A DNA stretch of 64,000 nucleotides. It comes from an uncultured Faecalibacterium sp. (GTDB taxonomy: Bacteria; Bacillota; Clostridia; Oscillospirales; Ruminococcaceae). A program made the position numbers and the translations under genes. The first letter of the stretch is position 1, and each line of letters begins with the position of its first letter. Under the pieces are notes generated by a model, which was not told the DNA's origin, ran no database searches, and saw nothing but the letters and a program-made list of their open reading frames with translations. Of the stretch, positions 53,336 to 62,149 are shown piece by piece. The stretch is from NCBI GenBank assembly GCA_934503275.1, contig CAKSVD010000013.1, positions 1 to 64,000 of the forward strand. The letters run 5' to 3'.

Positions 53336-53611
53336 TTATAATTCTGCAATCCAGCCGCTGAACCATTCCACGGCTTCTACAATGACCGTTCCGGCGGTGA
53401 GGAGCAGGAAGCAGCCAAACTCTGCCACCAGCAAGATCAAAAACTGCATCCACTCCCGGCAGTACAGCGTATAAAGGCCGCAGCCGAAGATATACAGCAT
53501 GGGCAGAGCCAGCACGAACGACGACAGGTTCAGCGTCCATTTCAGCATCAGCGCAAGGAAAGCCGTAAGCAGCCAAACCGGGAAAACGATCATCTTAAAA
53601 ATGAACCTCAT
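53336..53611 (-). CDS. small membrane protein, CD1845-like
   Basis: A 91-residue protein starting MRFIFKMIVFPVWLLTAFLALML with three predicted membrane helices (about residues 5-25, 28-48, 58-80). It resembles the small membrane proteins next to relaxases in Clostridial elements; the name CD1845-like is from memory and not checked. An alternative GTG start lies eight codons upstream. Confidence 0.65.
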   Translation of the reverse strand: MRFIFKMIVFPVWLLTAFLALMLKWTLNLSSFVLALPMLYIFGCGLYTLYCREWMQFLILLVAEFGCFLLLTAGTVIVEAVEWFSGWIAEL

Positions 53612-53645
53612 ATCCAGCACCTGCCTTTCTTTCACCCCGATTATA

Positions 53646-53713
53646 AAGGTGTCAACGATTACTTTGCAAGGATGTCAACCCTTATGTACCCCCGCAGCCC
53701 TCCAACTGCGGGG
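53646..53713. repeat. direct repeats and hairpin between MobC and the small membrane gene
   Basis: AAGGTGTCAAC (53646-53656) and AAGGATGTCAAC (53668-53679) are near-identical repeats 22 bases apart, followed by a hairpin CCCCGCAG (53690-53697) with CTGCGGGG (53706-53713). The place, next to mobC and a relaxase, fits an oriT or regulatory site of the MOBP-like module. Confidence 0.45.
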
Positions 53714-53720
53714 AAAAATT

Positions 53721-54053
53721 TTAGAGTTCTGCCAGCCGGGAAAGAATCTGCCGACCAATCTCAATCAGCTCATCCAGCCGCTGCCGCAGGTCCTCCATGT
53801 CGGCGGCGTAGACTTTGCCGCACTCGTTGGCACGTTTGGCGTACTGGTTCAGGTTGTTGCTGCACATCTGCAAAAGATATGCCATGCGCCGTAGTTGCGG
53901 CAGGTCAAGGTTCAGACAGTAGCCGTCCAGCGCCATCTTGCGGATATAGGCACTCAGGCTGCGGATGCCCATGCCCAGCATTTTCTCATAAATGCGGTTC
54001 TTCTCGGCTTTTGTGGTTCTCAGGATAATGATTTCATCCCGCTTTTCCCTCAC
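53721..54053 (-). CDS. MobC-like mobilization protein
   Basis: A 110-residue protein with an N-terminal ribbon-helix-helix-like part (IILRTTKAEKNRIYEKMLGMG, then SLSAYIRKMALDGY) and a helical C terminus (NNLNQYAKRANECGKVY near residues 65-81), the normal make-up of bacterial mobilization proteins that help the relaxase open oriT. It overlaps the helicase remnant by four bases. Confidence 0.85.
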   Translation of the reverse strand: MREKRDEIIILRTTKAEKNRIYEKMLGMGIRSLSAYIRKMALDGYCLNLDLPQLRRMAYLLQMCSNNLNQYAKRANECGKVYAADMEDLRQRLDELIEIGRQILSRLAEL

Positions 54054-55760
54054 CGGGCATCACCGTCCTTGTCGTAATAACTGCGGAAGGGCTTCACCGG
54101 CTCCGGCTTGTCCGATTTTTCTTCCAGTGCTGCCAGCACCGAGGGGCGGCGCGGGGTATCCTCCTGTTCTTCCTCGTCCTGTTCCGGCTCGTGGCTCTTT
54201 TCGTCCACATCCAACTGAGCGTTCAGCTCTGCAAGCCGTGCGGACTTTTCGGCCAGTTCTTCCTCCTGTGGGAAGGGCTTTTCCACTTCGATTTGCGCCG
54301 CTGCCTGCTGCTGATGCAGAGTGGCTAGTTCATTCTCAGCAGAGTTAATGCGCTCCGGGAAGTTATTCAGCGAATTATCCAAACGGATAATGTTGCCCAG
54401 CGGGTCGGTGCCCAGTGCTACCGGGTACCTCCGCTGACCCTTCAGAATCGCCTGATATTCGCTGCGGAAGGTATCGAACCGCAGAGACAGTTCAAAGCCC
54501 CGGTAGCTGCCGATGACTTTTTCCTCGGCGTTGGGCAGTTCGGAACAAGCGAGGACCAGTCGCTCACCAGCGGTCTTTTTCTCATCGTAGGTCACGCCCT
54601 TGATGGTCATGCCGCAGAAACCCTCTTGCACCTGCGGATGGGCGGCGGCAAGCTGTGCGTCCGCTTTCACCCCAGCAATATAGGCGTTCGTTTCCTGAAT
54701 GTCAGCCGGGAACTTGGTCAGCAGCTTGTCTTGTAGACGGAATTTCTGGCTCTGATGGTCGGCTTTCAGCACTTTCAGCTTTGCGACCTGCACATCCAAA
54801 TCCATCTTCTCCTTGATAAGAGGATTTCCGGCGCAAAGTGCCTTGATCTCCGCATAAGACAATGCCTGTTCGTCCACATCATCGCAGGAACGCACCGGGG
54901 ATTTGGAAGTCATAATTTGCGAGATGAATCGCTGTTTATTCTCAAGGGTCTGAAAGAGGTACGAATCAAATGTGCCTTCGGTGACGTAGTTGAACACCTT
55001 GACTTCCTTGTTCATGTTGCCCTGCCGGATGATGCGCCCGTTGCGCTGGGTCATGTCGCTGGGTTTCCAGCCGACATCCAGATGATGCACTGCCACAAGA
55101 CGCTGCTGGACATTGGTTCCTGCGCCCATCTTTGCGGTGCTGCCCAGCAGGACGCGCACATCGCCGGAGCGCACTTTGGAGAACAGTGCAGCCTTTTTCG
55201 CTTCGGTGTCAGCACTGTGAATGAACTCGATTTCGTTTTCTGGCACACCGGCGGCAATCAGCTTCTTGCGAATATCCTCGTAGACGTTGAAATTGCCATC
55301 GTTTTTCGGGGTAGAAAGATCACAGAACAGCAGCTGTGTCAGTTTCTGCTCCCTGCCGTCCTCCCATATTTGCAGCACATTCCGCACACAGACGTTCAGC
55401 TTGCTGCTGGGGTCGTCCGGCAGCATGGGGTTCATCAGGCGCACGTCCAAGCCGATTTTGCGCCCATCGTTGGTGACGCAGAGCATATTGTCCACGGAAG
55501 CATCCACTGCACCGGAGTGGATATCTGCGGCACGTTTGCTCAGTTCCTGCACCATCTCTTTTTGGAGGTCGGACGGCTTTGCTACCACGGTCTCAAACTT
55601 TGCCTCCGGCACAGGCAGATGGAGCTGGTCACTGGTTTTGATGTCGGCCACTTCCTTGAACATGGACATCAGCTCCGGGAGGTTGAAGAACTTGGCAAAT
55701 CTCGTCCTCGCCCGATACCCTGTGCCTTCGGGCTGGACTTCGTCAAGAGGTTTTTGGTAA
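54050..55760 (-). pseudogene. C-terminal remnant of a giant SNF2-like helicase
   Basis: The open frame contains helicase C-terminal motifs only: LLGSTAKMGAGTNVQ (motif V, near 55100-55150) and QRNGRIIRQGN (motif VI, near 55020). Walker A and B are absent because the N-terminal part is missing. In-frame sequence before the first ATG (55669) still reads as the family (PLDEVQPEGTGYRARTRFAKFF), running back to a TAG at about 55760, where the frame meets the TnpW-like gene. In Clostridial elements this protein has about 2,500 or more residues, from memory. The remaining 539 residues may or may not be translated. Confidence 0.75.
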
Positions 55761-55931
55761 TTTTTCTAAATTCATCAGGTTGTCTGCAAGGAAGTCCCGT
55801 GTGACCTCATGTCTGCACATATCCTTGAACATCTTTTCAATCGGCTTTTTGGCGGTTTCGGACTGCTTCACACACACAATAAAGGTGGTTTTGCCAATCT
55901 GCACCGAATAACTCGAATTCCGATTTTCCAT
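55743..55931 (-). CDS. TnpW-like small protein, altered C terminus
   Basis: A 62-residue protein: MENRNSSYSVQIGKTTFIVC and VKQSETAKKPIEKMFK match the TnpW type of transposon-encoded peptide. The end (LADNLMNLEKLPKTS) runs into sequence that, in another frame, belongs to the helicase remnant, so its natural C terminus was probably lost at a deletion joint. AAAGGAG precedes the ATG. Confidence 0.68.
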   Translation of the reverse strand: MENRNSSYSVQIGKTTFIVCVKQSETAKKPIEKMFKDMCRHEVTRDFLADNLMNLEKLPKTS

Positions 55932-56037
55932 TGATTTTCTCCTTTTATCGTTATTTTCTGAATTTGGCTGGCAGACTGGCAACTGTGGGTGTACCATGAT
56001 TTTCTTGCCAGCCAAAATTTTCTGCCAGCCAAATGGC

Positions 56038-57741
56038 TTATTCCATCCAAAAGACCTTTTTGCGGCCTTCCACGATCTTGCTTTTCAGGGCATCGCCCAG
56101 TTCCCGTTTTGCATCCCGGACGGTTCTGCCGGGGATGCCCCTTTCCAGCGCCGCCTTGTCGATGTCCTCGCTGAGCACCTGCTTTCCTCCGGCAAGCAGG
56201 GTGCAGATCAGGTCTTTAGCTTGCTGGGTCTTGGTTTCTCGCTGCGGCTCGATGCCGGACAGCATCTCGTCTGCGGCAATGTCGATGGAGCCGAGACCTC
56301 GCTGTAAGCTCTGCATTCCGGCGGCTTTGTTCAGATGCCCGATCAGCAAAATAGCGCAGCCTGTTCGCTGCGCTACCTGTCCCAGCCGCATGAAGATGGG
56401 GCGCACTTCGTTTGCCCGGTTCATGTCCACATCGGCACCGAGATACGCCTGAATCGGGTCGATAATGACCACTCGGGCGTTGTTCTCGATAATGGCTTTT
56501 TCAATTCGTTCATCGGAGAGCGTCAGCTGCACATCGCTGTCATCAATGACCAGCACCCGGTCAAGGTCTGCACCCGCTTCGATCAGGCGGGGCTTGACCG
56601 TATCGCCCAGACCGTCCTCTGCGGTCTGGTAGATTACGTTGAATGGCTCCATTCGCTCCATGTTGGGCAGCAGCTTTCCGCTGGTGCAAGCGGCGGCAAG
56701 GTTCATGGCAAAATAGGTTTTGCCCTCACCCGGATTGCCTTGCAGCACGCTCAACTTCCCGAACGGCAGATACGGTTTCCAGAGCCAGTCCACCGGGGTC
56801 AACTCCACGTCGCTCATGCGGATGATCTTCACGGAATCTTTCTTCGGGGGCTCTTTCAGCACGATGCTTTTGAAATAATTGCGGTTCGGGATCTCTGCCC
56901 GGTGCACCAGAACATCATTCCAGTCCTTCATGCAGGGCTGGATGCGGGTCGCGCTCACGGTGTCCGGCAGCAGAGCAGCCAGACGCTTGCAGGCATCCTC
57001 TCCGGCTTTGTCAGCATCCAGACAGAGGAACACCCGCTCCACGTCCGGGCGTTCAGAAAGAAATTGCCGCAGCGCCTTGCCCGACACCCCGCCCAGCGAC
57101 AGATAATTGTGCTGCTGCCAGTTTTTCGGGAACAGTTCGATGAAGGACAGCAGGTCGATAGGGGCTTCAAAGACCAGCAACTGTTTGTCGGTGCCACGGT
57201 GGGCAAAGCCAAATGCCTTTTCTGCACCGGCTGCATCTTGCCGGAACTTCTCATGGATGCCACGGCTGCTTGCGTAGCGGGGATGCCCGTCTGCATCTCG
57301 CCCCACAAAGACCACGTTGTGGTGGGCGGAATCCTCGTAAATATCTCCGGCAGCGATGAAGAAGTTCACCAGCGAGGGGCTGAGTTTCCGCTCCTGTGTC
57401 AGATAGTTCAGGATGTTGGCGTTGGTGACGTTCCGCAGCGGCAAACGAAACGCCGGAGAGTGGGCGGGGTCAGTCTCCGGCTGAACTTCGCCCGGCTCTC
57501 CGGTCAGCATCTGCACCGCTTCGGGGAAGGACTTGCCGTAAAATTCCATCACGAAATCCACCGGCAAGCCGCCCTTGCTCTGGCTGTGCCGGAACCATTT
57601 GTTTCCGCAGACGGTCAGGCTGTCGTGGGCTTTCCAGCGGTATTCTTTTCCGCTGCGCACCAGCGTTTCGCCCTGTGCCCGGAGAAATTTTTCCAGATCC
57701 ACCGCATTGGCTTTGTCGATCTGGGCTTGGGTGTAGGTCAT
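56038..57741 (-). CDS. primase-helicase (Toprim-like plus RepA/AAA ATPase)
   Basis: A 567-residue replication protein. The N-terminal part (1-110) has DLEKFLRAQGETLVRSG and HSQSKGGLPVDFVMEFYG, as in CHC2/DUF3991 primase-like domains. Residues 180-270 are Toprim-like (LLVFEAPIDLLSF, then VERVFLCLDADKAGEDA). Residues 310-515 form a RepA/DnaB-type ATPase with Walker A GNPGEGKTYFA near 341 and Walker B VVIIDPIQAYLGAD near 425. The C terminus is a winged-helix-like segment (GIPGRTVRDAKRELGD). It supports element DNA replication. Confidence 0.85.
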   Translation of the reverse strand: MTYTQAQIDKANAVDLEKFLRAQGETLVRSGKEYRWKAHDSLTVCGNKWFRHSQSKGGLPVDFVMEFYGKSFPEAVQMLTGEPGEVQPETDPAHSPAFRLPLRNVTNANILNYLTQERKLSPSLVNFFIAAGDIYEDSAHHNVVFVGRDADGHPRYASSRGIHEKFRQDAAGAEKAFGFAHRGTDKQLLVFEAPIDLLSFIELFPKNWQQHNYLSLGGVSGKALRQFLSERPDVERVFLCLDADKAGEDACKRLAALLPDTVSATRIQPCMKDWNDVLVHRAEIPNRNYFKSIVLKEPPKKDSVKIIRMSDVELTPVDWLWKPYLPFGKLSVLQGNPGEGKTYFAMNLAAACTSGKLLPNMERMEPFNVIYQTAEDGLGDTVKPRLIEAGADLDRVLVIDDSDVQLTLSDERIEKAIIENNARVVIIDPIQAYLGADVDMNRANEVRPIFMRLGQVAQRTGCAILLIGHLNKAAGMQSLQRGLGSIDIAADEMLSGIEPQRETKTQQAKDLICTLLAGGKQVLSEDIDKAALERGIPGRTVRDAKRELGDALKSKIVEGRKKVFWME

Positions 57742-57753
57742 GCTACTTCCTCC

Positions 57754-59331
57754 TTAAAGCTCCGGTGTGTTCTTCTGCTGCTCCGGTTTCTTCGGGGCGG
57801 CGGTGGCTTTGGCTTTGTGCAGCCTCTTCAGTACAGATTCCTTTTCCGGGGTCTTGCCGCCCGGTGCGGAAAGCTGTTGCTTATTCAGCACCATGTCGAT
57901 ATACTTGCGGATATTTTTCAGTGCGGAGATATCCGGCTGCAAGGTTTCCAGTTGGGTGCGCAGCTCTGCGCTGCTGGATTGCAGCGCAGAAAATTCGGCA
58001 TCCAATGCCGAAAAATCCACCGCTGTGCTGCCGTTCAGCTTCATCAGGGTGCGGACAGCTTTATTGAAGGTGTCCAGTTCCTCTTTGTGCTGGGCGGCGT
58101 AAGCGTCCTTGATCAGCTTGAAGTTCTTCTTGATAAAGGTATCATGGATGGGCTTCAGCTTGGCATGGACGGCAGCGGCGTCCTTGATCTGAGCGATTGC
58201 CCGCATACGGTTTTCGTTCTGCTTCAACTGCCTGCGAAGCGGGGCGGCGGTCTGATTCAGGTTAGAAATTGCAATGTCCAAATCCTCGATGGTGTTCAGA
58301 GAATGGGCTTTCAGATAATCAACAGCCTGCATGACTTCGGAAAGGTCACGGGCTGTGCATTTTATCTGCGCCCTGCTCGACCACTCGCTGCGCTGCTCGT
58401 TGCGGAGGTTGAAGTAGTCCACCAGCAAATCGGACAGCGTGGGTTCCTTCGCTTTTTCCAGTGCGTCCAGAAGAAGCTGCTTCTTTTCGTTCAGATCTGC
58501 GATCCAGCGTTGCAGCCCACGGATGGTGCTGCGGATGGACTGCATCAGGCTGTTGGCGGCTCGAATGTCCCGGTTCAGATTGCCGAGAAAGGTTTCCACC
58601 CCGCGCTTTTCCATCTGGTGTGCGGCGGGACCGAGATGGACGGTCGGTATCTGCTGGATGCCCTGCCGTTCAAAGGAGCGCAGGTCAACACGTTCTGGTC
58701 TGCCAGCTGCTTCCAGATAGCGGTTGGTGATGGTTTCCCAGCTATGCCGCCAGATCTCGGCGTACTTCTGGTCGTTCCAGTCCACCGTGTTTTCCTTGTG
58801 ACACTTCCAGTTGCCGGAGGGGAGCTGGATGCGCTCGCCGTTCTCGTCAAGGTCGTAAACCTTTCGGGCTTTTGGAAGCCACTTGCCGTGTTCGTCCATT
58901 GCCCGGAGCGTCAACAGAATGTGGGCGTGTGGGTTACCATCTCCCTTGTCGTGGATGGCAAAATCGGCAATCATGCCCTTGGATACGAATTGCTCCTGAC
59001 AAAACTCTTTAAGCATGGGAAGGTACTGCTCTTTCGGAACCTCCACCGGAAATGCCAGCACGATGCGCCGGGCAAGCTGGGAGTTCCACTGGTTCTCCAC
59101 AGCTTCTACGGCGTTCCAGAGCGTTGCCCGGTCTGCAAATCCGGGCGGCGCATGGGACGGCAGCATGATCTCGGCGTGGACAAGCTCTTTCTTCTTGTTG
59201 TAGAATTTTGTTTTCTGGTCGTACTCGCTGAACAGCCGTTCGCCGCTCTGGTAAGCGGCCCCGGCAACAGCGGACTGCCCTTGGCTGCGCTTGACGATGG
59301 TAATTTTGAAATGCGGACACGGAATAGGCAT
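57754..59331 (-). CDS. MobA/MobL family relaxase
   Basis: A 525-residue relaxase of the MobA/MobL (MOBQ-like) family. It opens MPIPCPHFKITIVKRSQGQS and contains AVAGAAYQSGERL near residues 21-33, and the metal-binding HDKGDGNPHAHILLTLR near 117-133. A helical C-terminal tail follows (residues 250-510). It should nick at the IncQ-like site at about 59568-59594, located about 240 bases upstream of the gene. GGGGGTG stands before the ATG. It is the second relaxase of this region. Confidence 0.9.
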   Translation of the reverse strand: MPIPCPHFKITIVKRSQGQSAVAGAAYQSGERLFSEYDQKTKFYNKKKELVHAEIMLPSHAPPGFADRATLWNAVEAVENQWNSQLARRIVLAFPVEVPKEQYLPMLKEFCQEQFVSKGMIADFAIHDKGDGNPHAHILLTLRAMDEHGKWLPKARKVYDLDENGERIQLPSGNWKCHKENTVDWNDQKYAEIWRHSWETITNRYLEAAGRPERVDLRSFERQGIQQIPTVHLGPAAHQMEKRGVETFLGNLNRDIRAANSLMQSIRSTIRGLQRWIADLNEKKQLLLDALEKAKEPTLSDLLVDYFNLRNEQRSEWSSRAQIKCTARDLSEVMQAVDYLKAHSLNTIEDLDIAISNLNQTAAPLRRQLKQNENRMRAIAQIKDAAAVHAKLKPIHDTFIKKNFKLIKDAYAAQHKEELDTFNKAVRTLMKLNGSTAVDFSALDAEFSALQSSSAELRTQLETLQPDISALKNIRKYIDMVLNKQQLSAPGGKTPEKESVLKRLHKAKATAAPKKPEQQKNTPEL

Positions 59332-59567
59332 CACCCCCAAACAAAAAGACCGCCCAGCAAGATTGCTCTTGATGAACGGTCTGGAATCGTATTCGGTTGT
59401 GCTCGCCGCCTTGGAGCGGAGTGCTGTGCGCTTCGATCTCAGGCGGGAGCCGCAAAAGGATAGCTGCAAAGCAGCGCAAGGAAAATGCAGTTTTCCTTGG
59501 GATGGAATCGGGCTGGCGCACAAACGCCAGCTTCGATTTCATCGAGCCGTCTGCAAGACCGCAATTT

Positions 59568-59594
59568 CACCGGAACGGTGTATAATTGCGCCCT
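59568..59594 (+). other. oriT-like site of IncQ type
   Basis: A short hairpin CACCG-GAA-CGGTG (59568-59580) is followed by TATAATTGCGCCCT (59581-59594). The IncQ (RSF1010) oriT has a hairpin followed by TAAGTGCGCCCT, with the nick before CGCCCT in my memory of it. Its place beside the MobA/MobL gene supports the match. The stretch 59332-59567 has no gene. Confidence 0.68.
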
Positions 59595-59912
59595 TTATTC
59601 TAAAGGGTTTTGGACGTTGCTGCGTTCGTGAACATCATGCACCATCTTTGCAAGCGCCAGCACGACTTCAGGCTGGCGGAACGAGATTTTCAGCAGTTCC
59701 ATCACCTGATCATCGGTCAGTTCTCCCGGACAGACCAGAAAGCTTTCCAGCATTCCGGCACGGGTGCAAAGGCGATGCACACGCTCTCTCCGGTTCAGCT
59801 TTGACATCTGGCGTTCAAGGATCTTCTCCCGGTGCTGGCAAGAGCGCAGCTTCTGCTCTGCTTTGGCTTTTTCGTTGCGGAGGTAGGCAAGGTCGGTTTT
59901 CGGTTGGGTCAT
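59595..59912 (-). CDS. DUF3847-like protein
   Basis: A 105-residue helical protein beginning MTQPKTDLAYLRNEKAKAEQ, with a heptad-like region and a central RRERVHRLCTRAGMLESFL stretch (near residues 48-66), the hallmark of the DUF3847 proteins carried next to MobA/MobL relaxases. Function unknown; perhaps an accessory for mobilization. AAGGAGCG stands before the ATG and the stop lies next to the oriT-like site. Confidence 0.8.
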   Translation of the reverse strand: MTQPKTDLAYLRNEKAKAEQKLRSCQHREKILERQMSKLNRRERVHRLCTRAGMLESFLVCPGELTDDQVMELLKISFRQPEVVLALAKMVHDVHERSNVQNPLE

Positions 59913-59990
59913 GGCATCACGCTCCTTTTTCAGAAAATAAAAAGCCAAACAATCAGTATGGAGGCTGATCATTTGGCTGTGGAAACATAT

Positions 59991-61256
59991 TTAATTTTCG
60001 CAGTTTAATCGAACTTTCACGGTAAAAGTTCCATTCTTCTTTTCGGCATAAAAATCGCCATCGCTTTCCTTCACCACACGTTTTACATTTTTCAGTCCAT
60101 ATCCATGGTGGCTGCCAACCCGAAGGCTGCGCGAGATATCACTGTATGGATTGTCAAGGCGGTAGAAAAGGCTTCGATACTGTTTGCGCAGCTGCAAATG
60201 GATTTTTCGTTGTTCTGGCGGCAAGCCACAACAAGCTTCAATTGCATTGTCGAATGTGTTTCCAATCAGGATGCTTAAAGATAACGGAGATATAGATAGA
60301 ACTTCTGGAATCGTTACGTCCAGAGTGACTTTGATGCCGTTTTCTTCTGCTGTATGTAAATACTGATTCAACAGTGCGTCCACAACTGGATTTCCAATCG
60401 TAGAAATATTTTTGGAACGTTCAAAGGCATCCGTTGCATCTCGTACAATTTTGTGAAGTTCTTCGGAATTCCCACGCCCCGCCACCGCCTGCATTGCCAG
60501 AATATATTTTTTGATGTCGTGCCAAAGGGCTCTTGTTTCTTCTTGCCGTTCCTTTAGCTGCTGGTAATACTCCATCTGCAAGCGATATTGCTGCTCGTTA
60601 AATTCCGCTCTGAATTTTTCCTGCTCATTTTTTCGGAGAGCTTCCACATAGAAAACAATTAGGATGTTTATTAAGAGAAGTACTGCCATAAAGCCAATCA
60701 GGTAGTCTGGAAAATTTTCATCCGCTGCATGGTACTGTACCACATAGCAAACTGCAATGCTGGCAATCTGAATAGCGATGATCGGCAGCAGCCAAAGAAC
60801 GCGCAGCACATTTTCTTTCCGGCTGAAAAAATGTGAAACTAAGATTAGCAATGGAATCTGAATCAGATTCGAGAACACCACGTAAATCAGTCTGGCCGCA
60901 CCTGCTTGCATTAGGACATCTGTATCCGGGATGCGCAGTCCGATAAGAAGCATCGCAAGGACTTCAACTACTGCTACAAGCGTGAAAAATGCAGCACTTG
61001 CAAAGATGGCTTGCCATATTTGTGCTTCATAAAACAAAATTGCCAGAAGAAATCCTCCCAGCAAAAGGTAAATCGTTCGCGGCATCACCCAAGTGGGAAA
61101 CAAGCTCAATATACATTGCCCCACGATTAGAAGCGCAATATAAAGATAGAGCCATCGTGAAGATAAATCTTTTTTCTGGAATAAGCGGTCAACGAAAAGT
61201 ACGAGCAACGCAATGTTGGCAAAGCTCCCGGCAAATTCAACAAAATAATATATCAT
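59991..61256 (-). CDS. AgrC-like GHKL histidine kinase
   Basis: A 421-residue kinase with about six membrane helices (near residues 5-22, 34-54, 60-78, 84-107, 122-143, 152-174, 184-205) and a cytosolic part with the GHKL-type H box ALWHDIKKYI (His246), N box NTFDNAIEACCG near 340 and G box HHGYGLKNVKRVV near 386. This is the layout of peptide-pheromone receptors such as AgrC and ComD. It overlaps the LytTR regulator stop by four bases. No AgrB-type processing protease is seen nearby. Confidence 0.9.
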   Translation of the reverse strand: MIYYFVEFAGSFANIALLVLFVDRLFQKKDLSSRWLYLYIALLIVGQCILSLFPTWVMPRTIYLLLGGFLLAILFYEAQIWQAIFASAAFFTLVAVVEVLAMLLIGLRIPDTDVLMQAGAARLIYVVFSNLIQIPLLILVSHFFSRKENVLRVLWLLPIIAIQIASIAVCYVVQYHAADENFPDYLIGFMAVLLLINILIVFYVEALRKNEQEKFRAEFNEQQYRLQMEYYQQLKERQEETRALWHDIKKYILAMQAVAGRGNSEELHKIVRDATDAFERSKNISTIGNPVVDALLNQYLHTAEENGIKVTLDVTIPEVLSISPLSLSILIGNTFDNAIEACCGLPPEQRKIHLQLRKQYRSLFYRLDNPYSDISRSLRVGSHHGYGLKNVKRVVKESDGDFYAEKKNGTFTVKVRLNCEN

Positions 61257-61951
61257 CTTCCCAAATAAGCGTTAAAGTTCTGATTGAACTCCTGACGCTT
61301 CCTCCGACTGATTGGCAATTGATTTCCGCTGGACAGAACAACTGTCGTTCCAGTGGCATAGACAATATGCTCCATGTTGACAAGATAGCTTTTATGCGGT
61401 GAAGCAAAGCACCTTTTCGGCAACTGTTCTAAGGCTTCTGGAATCGTCATTCGCAGAGTGAGGTCTTGCCCTTTACAATGGATCAAAACTTTATGCCCAT
61501 GGCTTTCCAGATAATAAATTTCCGCTGTCTCCAATGAGAGCGTAGCTCCTTCATATTCAACGGTAAAGTGTTTGGAATGCAATTCTTGGACAACTGCATC
61601 CATTGCAGCAGTAAAAAGCGATTCATCAAGTGGTTTCACCAGATAACGGAATGCAATGCCATACCCCTGCACAGCGTATTCATGCCGCTTTGTAACAAAG
61701 ATCACCAACGGATGTTTTTCCATCTGTGTTAAGGTTTGTGCCATCTGAAATCCGTTTGAAGGCATTTCGATGTCGAGCAGCAGAAGATCGAAGAACTTCT
61801 TTTTTAGCTGCAAATCACTTAAAAGCATTGCACCGTCTGTGTAATTCTCAATGTCAAAGTTGCCATGGACATCATATCGCCGAACGATTTGAACAATATC
61901 TTCAAGTTCTGACGGTTCATCATCGCAGACTGCAATTCGATACCTTGCCAT
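61253..61951 (-). CDS. AgrA-like LytTR response regulator
   Basis: A 232-residue regulator. Receiver: IAVCDDEPSE near residues 6-15, phosphoacceptor Asp60 in LLLLDIEMP, and a late FRYLVKPLD lysine. LytTR domain (about 133-232): IYYLESHGHKVLIHC, RCFASPHKSYLVN, and LPISRRKRQEFNQNF. LytTR proteins bind pairs of direct repeats. GGAGGACGACAAC precedes this ATG, favouring it over a GTG five codons upstream. Two matching repeats lie in the divergent promoter at 62,028. Confidence 0.93.
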   Translation of the reverse strand: MARYRIAVCDDEPSELEDIVQIVRRYDVHGNFDIENYTDGAMLLSDLQLKKKFFDLLLLDIEMPSNGFQMAQTLTQMEKHPLVIFVTKRHEYAVQGYGIAFRYLVKPLDESLFTAAMDAVVQELHSKHFTVEYEGATLSLETAEIYYLESHGHKVLIHCKGQDLTLRMTIPEALEQLPKRCFASPHKSYLVNMEHIVYATGTTVVLSSGNQLPISRRKRQEFNQNFNAYLGR

Positions 61952-62027
61952 GTTGTCGTCCTCCACAAAGTAATATTTCTGGCACTATTATAAACTGTGC
62001 ATTTGCGCCTGACAAGTGGCTTGATAT

Positions 62028-62061
62028 ACCACTTTTGCCACAATAACGACCAGTTTTGCCA
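62028..62061 (+). promoter_or_regulatory. LytTR-type direct repeats
   Basis: ACCACTTTTGCCA (62028-62040) and ACCAGTTTTGCCA (62049-62061), identical but for one base, repeat with a 21-base period, two helical turns, as AgrA-like LytTR proteins require. They end seven bases before the -35 element of the plus-strand promoter. Confidence 0.78.
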
Positions 62062-62067
62062 AAGACC

Positions 62068-62095
62068 TTGCTTTCGGAAAAATCTATGGTACATT
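62068..62095 (+). promoter_or_regulatory. promoter of the tiny-membrane-protein operon
   Basis: TTGCTT (62068-62073), 16 bases, TACATT (62090-62095). A modest promoter directly behind the LytTR repeats, as expected for an activator-dependent start. Confidence 0.68.
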
Positions 62096-62149
62096 GATAT
62101 TGAAATCAGTATCAGTGTTTCTACAATATCAAAACCGGGAAGGATAAGC

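Larger units (their letters stand above)
39497..59912. mobile_element. composite mobilizable element (minimum extent)
   Basis: From a large serine recombinase next to a tRNA locus to a DUF3847-type gene, nearly all genes lie on the minus strand and are typical of Clostridial integrative elements: ParB-like proteins, XRE regulators, TnpW-like peptide, primase-helicase, two relaxases, MobC and an oriT-like site. No VirB4, coupling protein or other secretion genes are seen. The right end is not identified; the Agr-like locus further right may or may not belong. Confidence 0.75.

Noticed and set aside
56335..59463. Plus-strand open frame of 1042 codons across primase and relaxase genes
   Set aside because: Runs antisense over two well-supported genes and their junction.
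59991..61951. Classic agr locus with AgrB and AgrD
   Set aside because: No AgrB-like protease and no cysteine-containing AgrD-like precursor is seen in the visible sequence.
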